Positions 1 through 14,500 of a stretch of DNA of 64,000 nt are shown here, one piece after another. The notes below the pieces were generated by a model. It had not been told where the DNA came from and did no database searches. It saw only the letters and a list, made by a program, of their open reading frames with translations. Made by a program: the position numbers and the translations under genes. How positions within the stretch are numbered: position 1 is the stretch's first letter; the number at the start of each line of letters is the position of its first letter. The stretch is from Pipra filicauda (lineage: Eukaryota > Chordata > Aves > Passeriformes > Pipridae). The stretch covers positions 9,145,799-9,209,798 of the forward strand of contig NW_024104532.1 of the NCBI RefSeq assembly GCF_003945595.2. Reading direction: 5' to 3'.

Positions 1-923
1 CCTGGTAACCTGGCAGCACTGCAGCTGCAGCTCCTGAGGAATATAGTCACACTCTCACATATTTACTGATGCAGCTACCCTGTATTTTAACTGCAAGTGG
101 ATTCCACCAAGAATGGAGTTTCCCAGCTGTAAATATCTTCATTAAAGGAAAAGCTGAAAGAGAGAAAGAAAGAAAGGGAGAAAGGCAGAGAGAATAATGA
201 ACTTAGAAATTGCACAGAAATTCAAGGAAACATCACACAGGATGAGTCTATTCTTACTAGAAAACACCTGGTTTAGGCAGAAAGCAATTTGAAAACTAGG
301 TTTGGAGGGGGGGAAAAAAGGTATGCCTAATTCAACACACTAAAATATTCTGTATCTCTTTAAATCTCTTAAAATATCCTGTATCTCTTAAAATAGAGAT
401 TTCTGTGGTAATGTAGTGTTTGTAGACTAGGATGTGGAACCCTACCCCAAGGACTGCTATTCATCTCTTTTGTTATACCCAGCTCTTACCAACAATTTTC
501 TGTAATTTTGCAACCCAATTGATTTGGTCACCAGGCAGGTCCATCCTTCTGTGCCACCTGGAGTGTAAATAATAGAATCACAAGGAGGATTCCATCCATC
601 ACTGATGTCTCCTCTGAGTTTGATAGATTGACTTCAGGGATTTTTTTTCCATTGCAGGAGATAAAGTAATTATATATGAATAATGGGTTGTTTGATCAGT
701 AAAATGTTTTAAGAAGGCCTGTACTTGATGGCTCCCTCGGTCGTGGATTGGTACCTCCACAGCATGAACTGCATTTCTCTGATTTACTCTTCCTCAGAAA
801 CACAGCCACAGCTTTGAATGTGGGGATACACCAATATAAATGTTGTGATTATCATCTGCAATAATGCAGCTTGGCTGAAACAATGCCATCCTACCTTCTG
901 GAGGGGCGTCCACAGTGTGCCAT

Positions 924-1414
924 GTGCTGCATGGCACAAATGAAGAGTGCAGTGAACCCACATTTTTGGAGCTCTCGGGTACAGAATGGAGCTGGAAGCA
1001 GTTTCTGTCACAACAGGGTGTGCAGGGCAGCTTGTTCTCAAGGGAGAAAGTTGTCTCAAGAGAACCACTAATAAAAAAAAACAAACATAAAGGAGGAGTG
1101 GGAAGAAGAAAAGGCCTGTTTGAGGGCTAGTTGTTAGAGTGTCTGACTCTCACCGCTGCGACCCGGGTTCGATTCCCAGGGTGGGCTCGTCAGCACGTGG
1201 CCAAGTGCTGCATGGCACAAATGAAGAGTGCAGTGAACCCACATTTTTGGAGCTCTCGGGTACAGAATGGAGCTGGAAGCAGTTTCTGTCACAACAGGGT
1301 GTGCAGGGCAGCTTGTTCTCAAGGGAGAAAGTTGTCTCAAGAGAACCACTAATAAAAAAAAAACAAACATAAAGGAGGAGTGGGAAGAAGAAAAGGCCTG
1401 TTTGAGGGCTAGTT
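924..1414. repeat. 281-bp tandem duplication
   Basis: The segment 924-1132 (from gtgctgcatggcac to ggctagtt) recurs almost base for base at 1205-1414, offset by 281 bp. A 72-bp spacer at 1133-1204 occurs once. The only differences noticed are an added A in an A-run and the flanking bases, so the duplication is recent. The open frames here, seen twice in parallel, are a by-product of the duplication. Confidence 0.92.
1114..1189 (+). repeat. tRNA-Glu-like sequence (pseudogene or SINE head)
   Basis: The segment resembles tRNA-Glu(CTC): ctagttgttag in the A-box region, the loop CTCTCAC with anticodon-like CTC, and a near-perfect B box gggttcgattccc at 1165-1177. The anticodon stem does not pair and the acceptor ends do not match, so it is not a working tRNA gene. 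Its 5' third lies inside the duplicated block and is repeated at 1396-1414. It may be a tRNA-derived SINE fragment or a processed tRNA pseudogene. Confidence 0.6.
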
Positions 1415-4400
1415 AGATCTCTGGAGGGCTCTGCACTTACACCCCTCTCATGTCCCCCTGTAACAAGATGAGTGCCAGTGGTCATGCATCTGTGAAGGGC
1501 ATATATGGCACAAACACCAGGAATTCCCTGGTGCCCTACAGGCATTCAGCACATAGTGTTGGGAGTGCTGGAGTGTAGCTAGGAATGCCAGAAATCAGTC
1601 CTCTTAGGATGGTGTTGTTGTTACCACTGTTCTGTGAAAACCAGCACCAAAATTGCATTTAATTTCTCAGAAACATCCCAGCACCTGTCACACAGTGTTC
1701 GTGCTTATTGCCACAAGTTAAATTCTGAATCAGACACCAGATGGATGTTTTCAGATCTTAATTGAATCCGCACCAGGCACACACTCCTAGAGCAGCAATA
1801 CACCATTGCAAAGAAACCAAGTGCTTTAGGGGCTCCTACATCGAGTACAGGGTTAACAGGAAGGCAGGAAGCCTTATTTATGTGTAGCACAGAAATTGCC
1901 AAAGCTGCAGAAATACTGTTTTCTTTCAGTGATTAATGTGCTGGGTGCAAGTGTGGCATCTGCTGCCAGCTTTCATTGCCAAAGCAATGGAAACAAAGCC
2001 TCGTGGAAGGCAGTGTGTCTGGGGACAGCTTGAACAGGACTGAGCCGCTTTAGATTTCAGCTGCTTTCTTTAGCACAACAGTGTGGAGCACTTTCTTGTT
2101 TATAGGGTAAACACAGGGGATTGAAGTGATCTGTGTAGCACACGGGAGCTGTTGCCAACCCATAACATCGTGCAGAATGCAATAATTCCATGGCTGCTCC
2201 CTTGGGAGTCATGGGCTACAATCATCCTGCCTGTTGGTTTCAGTGTAAATAACAGTTAAATCATCAGGACAGAAAATCTGCCGGTAAGACTTTGAATAAA
2301 GTATTAGTTAGTTCATTTTCCTTCCTTCATAATGCAAGTTTTGCAGACTCAGAGCTCAGTCCTCATATGGGTTCAGGAGAAGAGGTATTACACACCACAT
2401 TAATACAGGTGATGCATAAATGTAAGGCTGAAAATGTAAGTGAGCAGAGACTATTTCAGGCAATAATGTGGCTGTCCCTCAGACACATGGCAGCCTAGCA
2501 ATCTCTTCATATTTGCAACATAAATTTATTCATTCCTAGTGGAAACACACCACAGAGTGGCAGAAACATTTCAGTGCTAAAACCGACAGATACAAACCCA
2601 TCATGATGTGAGGGAGGTAACAGAGCAATCCCTGCAGGTTATATGATTAGGGACAAGGATGGCTTTGGGAATCTTAGATATTTGTTCTAAAACCCAAGTA
2701 CTCTAAGCTTAATGGCAGTACAGAGAAACTGTACCTTCAACTGTACCTGGGAACTGCTGAAACCAAGGAAACCTTCCCTATAAACGTTAGATAGGAGACC
2801 AATTCATGTGCCCTGCTGTTCCCATAAAATCAGCCTCTCCCAATTGGCCTCTCTGTGAAGAACAAAATTCCTCCAGATAGAAGAGAATAAGCTAGATTTC
2901 AACAGCCATAAGGGCTAAGCTAACAGGCATCAAAATGTGTATATTTTATATATTGCATATACACAAAATAGGTGGAATTAGATTTACAATTTTCCCGGAT
3001 TTTGGTGCCTAGAACAGACTTGGTACTCGTGTAGCTGACATGGTCACACACTGAGGAGAATTTCACGTTTCTGAGAACAGCACCTGGCCTTCAGCCATGA
3101 CAGTCATGATCCTATAACTACCTTCTCCATGCAAATGTGGCTATTTGCTAATGAACAGACAGCCCTCTGTGTTTAATTGCATCACACTTTTCAATCTCAC
3201 CTCTTTCCCTGGCGTTCCCTGGCTGGGGTGAGTCATCAGACTCCTCAGGTATATCCACTGCGTGCTGTGCACACTGATGCACCGAGAGGTGTGGCAAAGG
3301 ACAGGGCAGTTCAAGTAAAAGGAAATTGAGATGGGTTTTCAAAGAGAATGTGCAAATACCTCAATGTTTGATTGCCAGGGTGGTGATTAATGGCCAACTG
3401 TAAGATAAGAGCACACGGGACGAATCAGAGCGATTGCCGTTCGTCGTATCGTGAAGTAGATTCACCTCTGGTTTGAGCTGGCTTTTGGTGGCATGAACCA
3501 GGAATCAGGGACTCTGGCAGGGTAAAGATAAGCAATTCCTCAATTCTGGGGGCTTTCAAGCTGTACACAGAGGACACTGATCTCGTGGGCTGAGATTTTC
3601 TGGCGCTCTGGGAGGCCGATAAAAGTGTTGCCCCAATCAGATACGATGGTGAAAATTAAAATTAAAGCATGGTCTGCCCACATGAACACACAGATCATAC
3701 CCAGGCTCAAGCTGATCCTGTTCATTTAATTGTACTTACTTGTGCTAGAAAGCTAATGTTGGCTTCCACATACATTCTGAGTTCAGGGAATATAGAGTGA
3801 GTGTATTTAAACCCTGATTTAAACACTGGCAATGTGACCCGCAGAATCTGGAGGTGCAGTGTGTCATCAGAACTCGTCCAGCTTATACTTGAGCCAGGTG
3901 AAAGAGTAAAAGAAATTTGGAGCTTCTACCTCTTTCCCTTGTATTTATAAAATCCTTGTGTGCTTTGGTGCAAGTTGCAGTTCCAGCAGAAAGCTGTAAA
4001 AGTTGCTGTGTTCCAGATCATAAATTGGGCTGAGATGGCAGTGCTGTGTGATGAGGCTTGCACAATACCCATGCAGCTTATATCTGACTCAAGGCTTTGC
4101 TATTAATTCCTCACTTTCATGAACACAGAATTAACTTCCTGTTCCTTTCAGCTCTCTGAAGAACACGTCCTGTTGCGTGACACAAGCACAAATCTTTCTG
4201 GACAGAATAAAGTTCCTCGATGTGTAAGGCAGTGAAGAAAGATCATCTCTGAAATGGTTCTGCATTTCCCCACTCCCCAGTGCCTTACAACTCTGGAAAA
4301 TGAAATGAGTTCTGGCCTGAACCTTCCTGCTGTTATCTAACTCCCACTGTACTGCATGTCAATTATTAACATCAGTGATGATAGAAATCTTAACACATGT

Positions 4401-6989
4401 TAGAAACAGGACTCCTACATAAATTTGTTAATCTGTATTATTTTGCCCTATGATGTCTCTTTCAGAGCCCACCTCTCTTCAACTCCTTTTCCAATGTGCT
4501 CTCATAATTGGAGTGTTTTGGCCTGAGCTGGTGCTTTCAGCCTTTGGAAGGCAGAGTGCAAAAGCTGTTTATTATCTCTTTCACCCACCAGCCAAAGATC
4601 TTGTTCATCATATGCAAACCTTCTGTTTGAGTTAATTTTACCCAACAAGAATACCAAAAAGACTTTAACAGAAGACAGAAGACATTACTAAATGACTCAG
4701 CTGAGCTCTCAGATCAAGATATATATATATATAAAGGAAGTCCTGAAATATATGCCTTAAGTGTGGAAAGGTCTTCTTCTTTTTGTTGGCTTACTTAATG
4801 TTTTTTTCAGTAAAGATCCTTTGATTTTTCTCAAGGTGATAAATAATGCAGTGTAAAACCTGCTAACTGCCAACAAAGCCAACAGTCCAGTCAAGTAAAG
4901 CTTGGGGTTGGGAGCAGGAGGGTGCAGGTGGATGTACAGTCCAGGTACCTGGGATGAAGCAGGAAAACAAGGGGCTGATTTGGCTTTGTGCTACTTCCAA
5001 TGCAGGTTTGAAACAGGACATCCTGAGGAGAAAGTACTTTGCATTTTCCAGCTGGGAAGGCTGAATGTGTATCCAGCCCTCAGGAAGCAGTAATCTTGGT
5101 ACAGTACCTGTGTTGGGGATGGAGGAAAATGTAATTAGAGATGTGTCTTTCTACTGTTTCTTTTCAGAGGATGCAGTTTTAAGCTTTTCCATCCGGCAAG
5201 TGTCAAAGCAGATTTCCATCTCCTCTAGCCTTCTCCAGGTTTGGGGTTTGGGGAAGAGATTCAGGGAGCCTCTTGATACCCTGCCTTTGTCCAACATAAA
5301 ATGGTCACACCCTGAAGCTGATTCAGGAGGAGTTTGGGAAGTGAAAGAAGTACAGGACTAAGCTCATGGCAGACTTCTCAACAGGATAAACAAGTAGTGA
5401 GTAATCCCACCTCCACTATTTTTTGGTACCATAATGGAATTGCATGTGTGCAAACAGCATAATATGTACTCCTTTGTGTACCTGAATATTGCTGTGTACC
5501 TGGCCAATGAAATATTGAGATCAGCCTGAAAGAAAGAAATTTTTCCAGCTGAAGTTTCCCCAGCTTCCTGGAGCCAGACCAGAAGAGCTGTTCTAGTGTT
5601 GCAGGTCTGAGCCAAGGATTTATTCTGAAGAGTCACAGTCTGTTATGTTTTCTGTTTGCCTTTCTCAACTAGAAAAAAAAAGCTGCCAGAAGTAGTCCAT
5701 AGATGTGAGTGTGCTCATCCCTCTCTGCAAGGAAGCTGATTTCTGATCAGAACCTGAGAGGAGTCAGCTAAATGTCAGCAAGGCTGTAGGTTGCATCTGC
5801 ACAGTCCATAATTTAGAAGTAGCAGGAACATTAAATAGTACCAGAATGAATCAGTGATCCAGGCATGTAGAAGTGCTACTTATAAATTCCTAGGAATTAT
5901 GTAACTACAGAGCCCACTTGGATAAGTCAGCTATGAAAACGTAGTTACTTTTTAAAGTCAGGTGTGTTTTATCTCTCTTCAGCTCTAAGGTGATTCAGTC
6001 TGGAAACTTTTTTGTGTTTGCTTTATTTCACATCAAATCGCTGATGAAATGTGTGAAGGAACCTTGTAAAATCAAGGGTATCTAATAGGATTGTTATTTT
6101 AGATGCAGAAGTCTTAAAACAGATTCCCCCAATAAAATTTAGGAGACCAGGACAAATTCCTCCTTAGAAAGAGAAGAGGCAGTGTAAAGTTCTGATAGAT
6201 GAAAGGAGCTTGAAAACAGTCTGGATGTTGTGTTGTTTCACAAAGTGTTTTTTCATGTTCCCAGGGAGAACAGCCATAGATAATTTGCTGTGGTATCAAA
6301 ACACCCAGTGCTGAGCACAAATAATTTGGGGAGATTTGATACATTTGGGATGGATATCATAAGTGAGATCCTGACTATGAGAAATGCTGTGGGTTATCTC
6401 ACTGGGCACTTTTCTGATGGCAGCAGTAGTCCTTTGTGTTTCAGGTCAAATGCTTTCTCCAAAACAAACCTAAAAACATCAACAACAATAAAAATACCTG
6501 CAAAAAATCAGGAAGTAATTAGTTTTTATTTTGCACTGCACTACATTTGAGAGTAAGATGCTGAGAAGTAGTAGTCATAACAGTGCTGCTAGACATTTTC
6601 TCCTTAGTACACAGGGTTTGTGATGAAACTGGTCACACTGATTTAAAGAACAATTACAGAAGGCATTATCCTGGAATGAGAGAGGGTTTAGTTTGGAAAA
6701 TTCAATAGAAAAAAGGAGTTATCATAGTACATGAAGTACTGTGGGTTATGGAGTGATGTACCAGTATCAAAACACTTAGTTGCCCTTGGACATCACTGTG
6801 GGAATTACAGCAGACACACTACTTTGGTGAGATGAAAGTATCCTATTAAGACATATGGTATGTATTATATTTCTATATAGTTTTATAGTTCTGGTATCAG
6901 TTACATGGGTGGATATTATCACCATTCTAAAACAAGATACATGAGATGTGTCTTGTTTGTCCTGGCCTGTTGCACTGTGATGGCAGAAT

Positions 6990-7036
6990 TGGAGGCTAAT
7001 TCCCAAGCTAATTCCCTACAGCTAATTCCCAAGTTT
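6990..7036 (+). repeat. Short triplicated motif
   Basis: The motif gctaattcccaag or a close variant occurs three times in about 45 bases (gctaattcccaag, gctaattccctaca, gctaattcccaag). Confidence 0.7.
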
Positions 7037-7201
7037 ATTCCTTCTCCAAGTCTTCAAAACACGTGATAACATTGCCATCCCTAACTCATTAGAGCTCAAA
7101 AAGGCTGATGAATTTCCAATACACCTGAAGAAGTATTAAGGACAGTGACTTGGAGATTGTTCATGTGGAATTATTGTCTCTCATCTTTGCTTGAGGAAGG
7201 A

Positions 7202-7249
7202 CATTAATTAAAATGATCATTAATTAAAATGATCATTAAAATGATCAAG
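7202..7249 (+). repeat. Short direct repeat (aaaatgatcatt)
   Basis: The unit attaattaaaatgatc is repeated, with a third shortened copy (attaaaatgatc), in 48 bases. Confidence 0.7.
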
Positions 7250-10200
7250 GAATTGGAAGATTTTATCAGAGCATGAAAGATAGAAACATGTTTAATTGAA
7301 CAAAACACAAGCAGTGTAGGGGCCAACTGATAATGACCAGAAGATATAAATTGGCTAAGAATAAATCTACACTGGAATTTTTATGTAAGGTCATTCAGAG
7401 CAAAGAAATTCTGAAATGGTCTTCCAAGAGAAGTAGTGAGAGGGAAAAAATCTTTTAAGAGGGCAGGATAAAATGATGCAGTGCCATGAAAGTCAGCTGT
7501 ACTCAGTTACAAGTGGGATCCCCTTGCAGTCAGTGTACCTCTAATCCTAAATTTCTACGTACCATTTGAAAGAAGGTAAGAATTTCATCATCCCAGAACT
7601 AGACTCTTCCTTTCCCTGGACACAGGTCTATCACAATTTTGAACAGATTTCTCGTAGTAGGTATTGGTTAAGCAAGAACTGCCATGGAAACTGCAGTCCT
7701 GCATCCCCTGCTGCTGGGTGGTGCTACATGAACAGCAGCAATGGGCAGCTGAGCTGATGATACTGCCACGGATTTACCTTAAGTTTTGCCTTTTTTTTTT
7801 TATAATTAACGTTTACAGCATTAATTCCATGCTGTCATTAGAACCTGCTGTTATGCCAAGGCATTAGTAAGGCGATTCTTGAAATCCCATGCTGCCCTCT
7901 TGAGGGTGCATAATACACGTTTGGGAGTTGGGGGTTTTTATGCAGCTACTGTAAAAAAAAAAGGACATTTTAATGAATTTTTTTTTCTTATGGAAATTAT
8001 CAGCTTAGGCATGAGCATTTCAAAGCCCTCTATGTGTTTTGGATGTTCCAAAAAGAACTGGGCATCTAAGTCCTTGCAAATGACTTCATTTCTCCCTCTG
8101 AACTCCTCAAAAGATCTAGAGGATCATGTACAGAAGTGCCAATGGCTGGGAGTAGAAGTAGGGTTGCTTTCCTACAAACACTGTTGTAGTTAGATTTGAA
8201 CACAGAAATAATTTGCAGAATGGGAAGAATCATGTTTCCAATAATCAGGCACTGACCAGCTCCCTTGCATGAGACAGGCATGGCCCTGCTCCCCTCCACG
8301 GTGGGAAGGAGCACAGTGACTGACACATCCTCTGCTGCACAGATCTGGCTGCCTGGTGGTTTCTCCCATCTGCAGTGTCTCATTTGAAGTGATTTCTTAA
8401 GAGAACTAAATGTGTCTATATTGGCAAAACAGCAGTTGCAAGTGGTTAGAGCAAGTGCTGTAAAGAGGAGGAAGACTGACAGAAGTTGAGTCTGGTAGTT
8501 GGGGTATTTTTAACATTAGAAAAGGTAAGTCACTGGAGTGACTCGTCTAATAGTCTCTCTTAAATGATTTGTTTCACATGAGCTCAGCTGGACAGTGGTG
8601 GGAATAGGATTAGGTGAAGTGTGTTGCCTAATTGCTCATTTTTCGTTCATTGCTCTGGGAATCAATTTATAGCACAGTGTGTTCATCAGAGACAAACAGA
8701 CTGGAACAAGAGAGGAAGGAGCTGGTTGGGTCCCATGTGTTTCTGTGCCACTGTAAGGCTTGGATTTGGCAGGATATGAGAAGACATTCCAGCCATCTGT
8801 CTTCTCTCCTGCTCCACAGTGCTTATATTATTCCAAGGGGTTCCTAGAGAAGATAAATGACAGCAGCTACAAGCAGAGGTGTGCTGGGAGTGATTTCTGC
8901 TGGTAGAAAGTCTGACAGAACTTCTGCTGCCTTGACCAGAGGCAAAGGTTCCCATCTGTCCATGCAGTTTTGGAACATTTGCTGCCTGTCCCTCCTTCCA
9001 AGACTGAGCTGTGTCACCAGGAGCAGGACTCAGAGCCAGGGCAGTGTTTGGTGAAGCTCCTTCCAGCCTGTGCCATGCTTGGCACACAGCACTTGGCTGG
9101 CCATGGGGTGGGAATGACTGGCAGCTGGTATGGCAATGCCAAAATGAATGTGAGCTTTGCACTATGGATTTCCATTCCAGCTGCTCAAACAGGAATCCTG
9201 GATTCCTGTAGTGCATCCCCACCCTGCCAGCCCTGACTAGAAACTTGTAATTGTGCTTCACTGAGCAAATATCTATGGAATGACTGATGCCAATGAACCC
9301 CAAAACCATCCCCATTACAGGGATTAGTGTTACTAAATACAGAAGAAGTGTGCATTTTTAATATCATATAAAAAGAAAACCAATGCCCTTTTCTTGTACC
9401 TTCTAAAATTCCTGAAAAATAGGCAATAGTCCATGTATTTATTTTTTCAAGAGTAGGTATAAATATTCCTTAGCCAGTCTTTTTGTATGTGAAATTTCCA
9501 AGCCCTCCATACTGTACTTCCTCATACATATTTTCAAGAGTTCTTGTATTCTCTCTGTAATAACTGACACACAGGATGAATAAACACCACTACAAATAAG
9601 CAAAAAGCCAAGTAAAAAAGGAACTAGAAGTGTTTGTAGCTGACTATGAAAAAGAACTGCATTTTCCACTGCTTGCCTGATGGAAAGCCAAACATTTACT
9701 TTTAAATGATCAAATGCTTATTTCCAGATCAGGAAATAAGACCTGATCAGGCCTTCAGCCAGGCAAAGCCCCCACAAAATAGCCAAACCCAAAAGACCCC
9801 AAGAGCTCGACTGAATTTTCTTTCAAGTATGGAATAATGTATTTAGAAATAATTTGAAAAGCAGGTCTACTGATATAAAAAGCATAAGTTTCTTCTTGAA
9901 AATCAATCCTATTTACTGACACTGTTATTTTTCACAAACAAAGCTTTTCCATGTGGAGAGAGCTTAGCTGAGGACAGTCTCTTTGCTTTCCCTAAAGCAG
10001 AACAGGTACAGCTTGTTCCTCAAGGCCCTGGGACTCTTCAGCAGTTTTCCTGCCCGATCTTTCATGTTTTTTCACTTGTCTTGGTCCTGACTTCTCAGAG
10101 ACCTGAAAATTAAAAATGTGAAGTGACTTCAGCAGATTATCTGGGCTTGTCACATATTTTGGAGGTCTTATTGGTAGAAGTGTCTGCAGACACTGCAGGC

Positions 10201-11496
10201 TTGAAAGCTGCCACTGGAACTTCTTATGTAACTGTTTTCATGCCTTTTTTTAAGATAAGATTTTGGTATACAGTAATCCTCATGGATTAGTGTAATTACT
10301 GGTATAGTAATCCTTAGATAAGTGTAATTAATAATAGTTAGTTAGTTAATTTATCATCTCAGATCCTGTTTCTTGGCAATGGAGCAATTCTTTTGCTTGG
10401 TTTCATTCTCCTACTGCAGACTCATTGCTTCTGAAGGGGCACAACTCTGACCCTTTCAGATCTCAGACACAGAGCTAAGTTCACTAGTTTTATACATAGA
10501 CCAGGATCCTCTACTTTGAAGCAGCTGAGACAAAAATGATAAAAGATGAAGTACATAGTAAATAAAAAGTGTTGGGTGTTCTGCCTGAAGCTCTCATGGG
10601 CAAGTAATGAAGGAAATTCCTAAGGACCTTAACCACAAGCAAAAGGCAGAAAAAACTAGAAGATATTTCAACAATCTGAAAAAGACCATCTTGGAAAGAA
10701 ATTTCTGTCTGTGGAGGTAATTAGAGAAGTTGCTGAGAAGATCTTGAATAGAGAACTTGCCCTATGACCCCGAGGTGTGAGAGCAGTAGCTGTGAGTTTC
10801 CATATAATAAATATCCTGTACCTATATGTGCTCAAAAATTTGAAGGGTTGATTTACCCTGGAAATAACTACAAATTGTACTCCCTTATCCATCAGGTCCT
10901 TCTGATGTGCATGTTCAGTTATAACTCGAAGAAAAAGGATTAAAGGAACATTGTTACAGTTACAAACACTGACCCAGCTCGGCTGAGAACTGAGGAGCTG
11001 GGTTGATTTTCTGTGGCCTCAGCAGCATTCCTTATGAAGTTCTAGATGGTGACACATAAGCAGAGACCCTCCCATCAGCACAGAGGAGACGGAGTCACTG
11101 CAGCCTCCAAATCTCTCCTGGTGTTGGGGGTGTCAGGATTAGACCGAGCTCAGTTAAACTGAAAGTCTACAAGACCAGAAATTAAAGGGAGAAAAGTGTC
11201 TGTGACACCATCGTGGTTACAATTTAAGCACTTTAAAGGCACTGTTTGAAACAGAAAATGTATTGAGTGTAAAAAGAGCACTAACAAACCTGATGCCTTT
11301 CAGAACCTTGATAAAATGTGTTATACAGACTACATGGTTTTTACTCTTTCCTTCTAACTGACTCTCCATAAATTTTTCCCTTTGTGATTATAAATCAGGC
11401 TTAACTCAGGTGCCCTGGAGGACATGTGTTGGTCCTTATGTTAACAAATATAAATGGCCATCTAACCATAGTGTTAAGTAAGCATTTGCAGTCAGA

Positions 11497-11580
11497 TAGA
11501 TAATCCACCATACAGCTCGACATATTCATTATTTAGACACAGATAATCCACCATACAACTTGACATATTCACCATTTAGG
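11497..11580 (+). repeat. Tandem duplication, about 44-bp unit
   Basis: Two adjacent copies begin agataatccaccataca and end atttag. They differ at a few positions (gctcgac/acttgac, cattatt/caccatt). Confidence 0.85.
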
Positions 11581-14500
11581 CAAAATGGAACCTACTTACA
11601 CAGAGATCAGATTATCACCTAAAAGCTTTCTGCAGGATCAAGTTGTTCAAGCTTCATTATAAACAAGATTTAAAGGCTTAAATTCAGGAAAGTGTTCTGA
11701 CAGCATGAGGGATTTCTCTTTAAACATATGGTTCAAATGATGAAACATCATCTGTACGTGACCTTCTGAAGGTTATGATGAAGAAAAGACTTTGGGGCTG
11801 TTTTGGTAACAAGAGTATCACCAATAATGGCAAAACAGGGCAGACTGAACTCATAAACATTACCTCAGACCTGTGCTGGAGATAACATGTTTACTAAACT
11901 TCTCCAAATGAGCTGATACCACGAGTCATCTCATTGTGATCAGCACTGGGATTATTTCCTGCTAAGACTGGCCTGCACACTGGTATATTATTGCTTGCCC
12001 AAAATATTGAACTTAGAAAGTGAAGCTGTCTTTATTTTGTGTAAATAAGCACAAGTGTTCCCTCCTGGAAGGACAAAAAGGTTGCCAGCAAATGCAAATA
12101 ATGGAAAATACCAGCATGGTAATGATAAAGACATTTGGAGTTCATCTGTTTTTAAGGAAATCTGATTATTACATTGATAAGTGCAAAATTTATACCTTTC
12201 AGTTATTTTAAGGAGTATAGTATTTATATGTTGAATCCAGCAAAACTGGCCTTTGATGTTTAAATAGGTTCTCTTATGAGATGTATCTTAAATTTTGGAA
12301 GTTCAAAACATACTAGACTTAGTACTCCATGAAATAGGATAGAACTTTGTTCAGGTTTTGCTGCATGATGTTCATTGTCCTCTCACAGATCACTTCATAT
12401 TTTGGCAGCTTCCAAAAGCAAAGGAGAACAGTGTGGATTCCATTTAATTGGGAGGAAAAGAAAGTGGATAAATAAATATATAAAACTGGGTCAGAGCACT
12501 TGTCTGGCTTTCCAGAAGGACGTAACTTGAATTGGTTAATGGTATTTTTATAAAATTTTGTAAGTATTAAAAATATTCTGTAGATATTTAGGCTAATTTT
12601 CAGTGGACTGTGAAGCCAGACTGTGCTCTTATGACCCTGTGTGGACCAATGATGGGTCCCTGGGAACTTCCATGACTGGGAAAATAAACCAGCAATATGT
12701 TGGAAAAGTTGCTCCGGTTGCTGAACAAAAAAGGGTGAGTGTTTTGTACAGAGAGAAGTGTCCCTATCCCTTGTTTTGGCAGAGACAGCACAGGGGTTAA
12801 ACACTCTCATTTGCTTTATCTTCATTTCTGTGGCTCAGTTGTGTCCACTGAGCCTGAGACTCCTCTGCATTAACACAGGTGACCCTTCCAAGGTGCCTTT
12901 CCCTTGCTGAGCCTTCGCAGCAAAGCCAAATGTCAGGTTTTGTCTGAAGAGCTAAAAACATGTTTCACGTGCCAGAGACACAAAGGTGCTGCTGAACCAA
13001 ATGGCAATCCAGACATTTAAATTGTGCTTCTGCTGGAATTTCTGTCCCACCTTTTTCTAGTGCAGAGCACAGCAGTTCTGTGTGACAGCACAACTGTTCT
13101 GTCGGGCAGCAAAGGAAATTAATACTTTGTGTGAAGGCTCAGGTCAAAATAGGTGATGGCTTGTAGTGCAGGAGCTCCACTGGTACCTGATTAGCCAATA
13201 TTGTAACATATAAGTGGAAACCTGAACACATGCTCAGATTTATTCCCAATTCAATTTTTGAAACCATTTTGTTTTTAGGCTCAGCATTATTAACATCGCT
13301 TGTGTGACAAGAGAACCCCATTGACACAGAGGGTAGAGACCTTTTTCAGTGGTGTATGCTGAATATGTTAAATATTATAATTTCAAATAAAGAAACATTA
13401 AAATATAAGGAAATAAAATAAAAAAAGGCAACATAAAAATTCTAATGACCTTGAAAGAAAATTAAGGTTATGTCTAATGTCATATTGCCTAATCCTTAAC
13501 ACTTTTCAGTGTTTTCTTTGACTGTCTCAGGGGCTGCAAATTTAACCAAAGTTTCAGATAAATATCTATGAAAGACAGTTCAGCTAAAAGCAAGATAAAT
13601 ATTTTTATAACACCAAACAGAATTCTTCAGTATTTTTGGAAATGTCTCTGGTAATCAGGAAATCTTCAAATTAATTTTAAAATGTTGTAAGCAAAATTTT
13701 ACCTTCCCTTCATGAGTCAGTTTGGATTTCTGGATCTATTTCTGCTTGAGAAGAACCACTAAAGAAAATACATTTGCCAGAACTACTTAGAAGAAAGATG
13801 AGCTAAATTCAAAGGTTTGAATTTGCACTTAAATCCAAATAAGTGGCTCTCCTTGACTTTGACTTAGAGGAGAGCAGAGTTTAGCCATGACCTGTTGTTA
13901 ACTATTCTGGATATGCTGAGCAATTATATTTTTGTTTCCAGCTGTCATATGCTGTGACAAATGGAAGTGTGTGCTGTATGTATGAAACCACAGCAGCTAA
14001 AGCCTGCCTGCTGCTCCCTCCCTTCACCAGCAATGAAACAAAAGGATTAATACAGAAAAAAAACCATTTGGCCTCACATTCCTTCCTAATTGCTACAAGT
14101 AGTTCATTAAAGAAAAGGAACTACTATAAAATGCCTTATAGAGCATTATATTCCAAAAATTTTTTTTGGCAAAAGTTGTAAAGAAAGTTGTTTGGCATAA
14201 TGAAAATATGCCACTTTTTTTGTTTCCCTCAGGAGTACATTTTCCATATTTATGGGATTTATGTAGTTGCAACAAAGAGACACCTCAATGGTCTTCCATG
14301 TTTCTAAACATCAAATAATTATTGGAATTCCCTTGTCTATCCCCTTTCCTATTAAAAGAATAGGAAAATAACAACACCTTTTTTTTTTTCATTACAACTA
14401 AGAATAATTACTGAGCAGAAATAGAGGAATATTGTCTTGGATTCACAGCCCAGCTCCTGTGTGTGTTACTCTCAGCCACATGTTGGCACCAAGGTCTGCA

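Noticed and set aside
1114..1189. Functional tRNA-Glu gene
   Set aside because: The B box is good, but the anticodon stem and acceptor stem do not pair.
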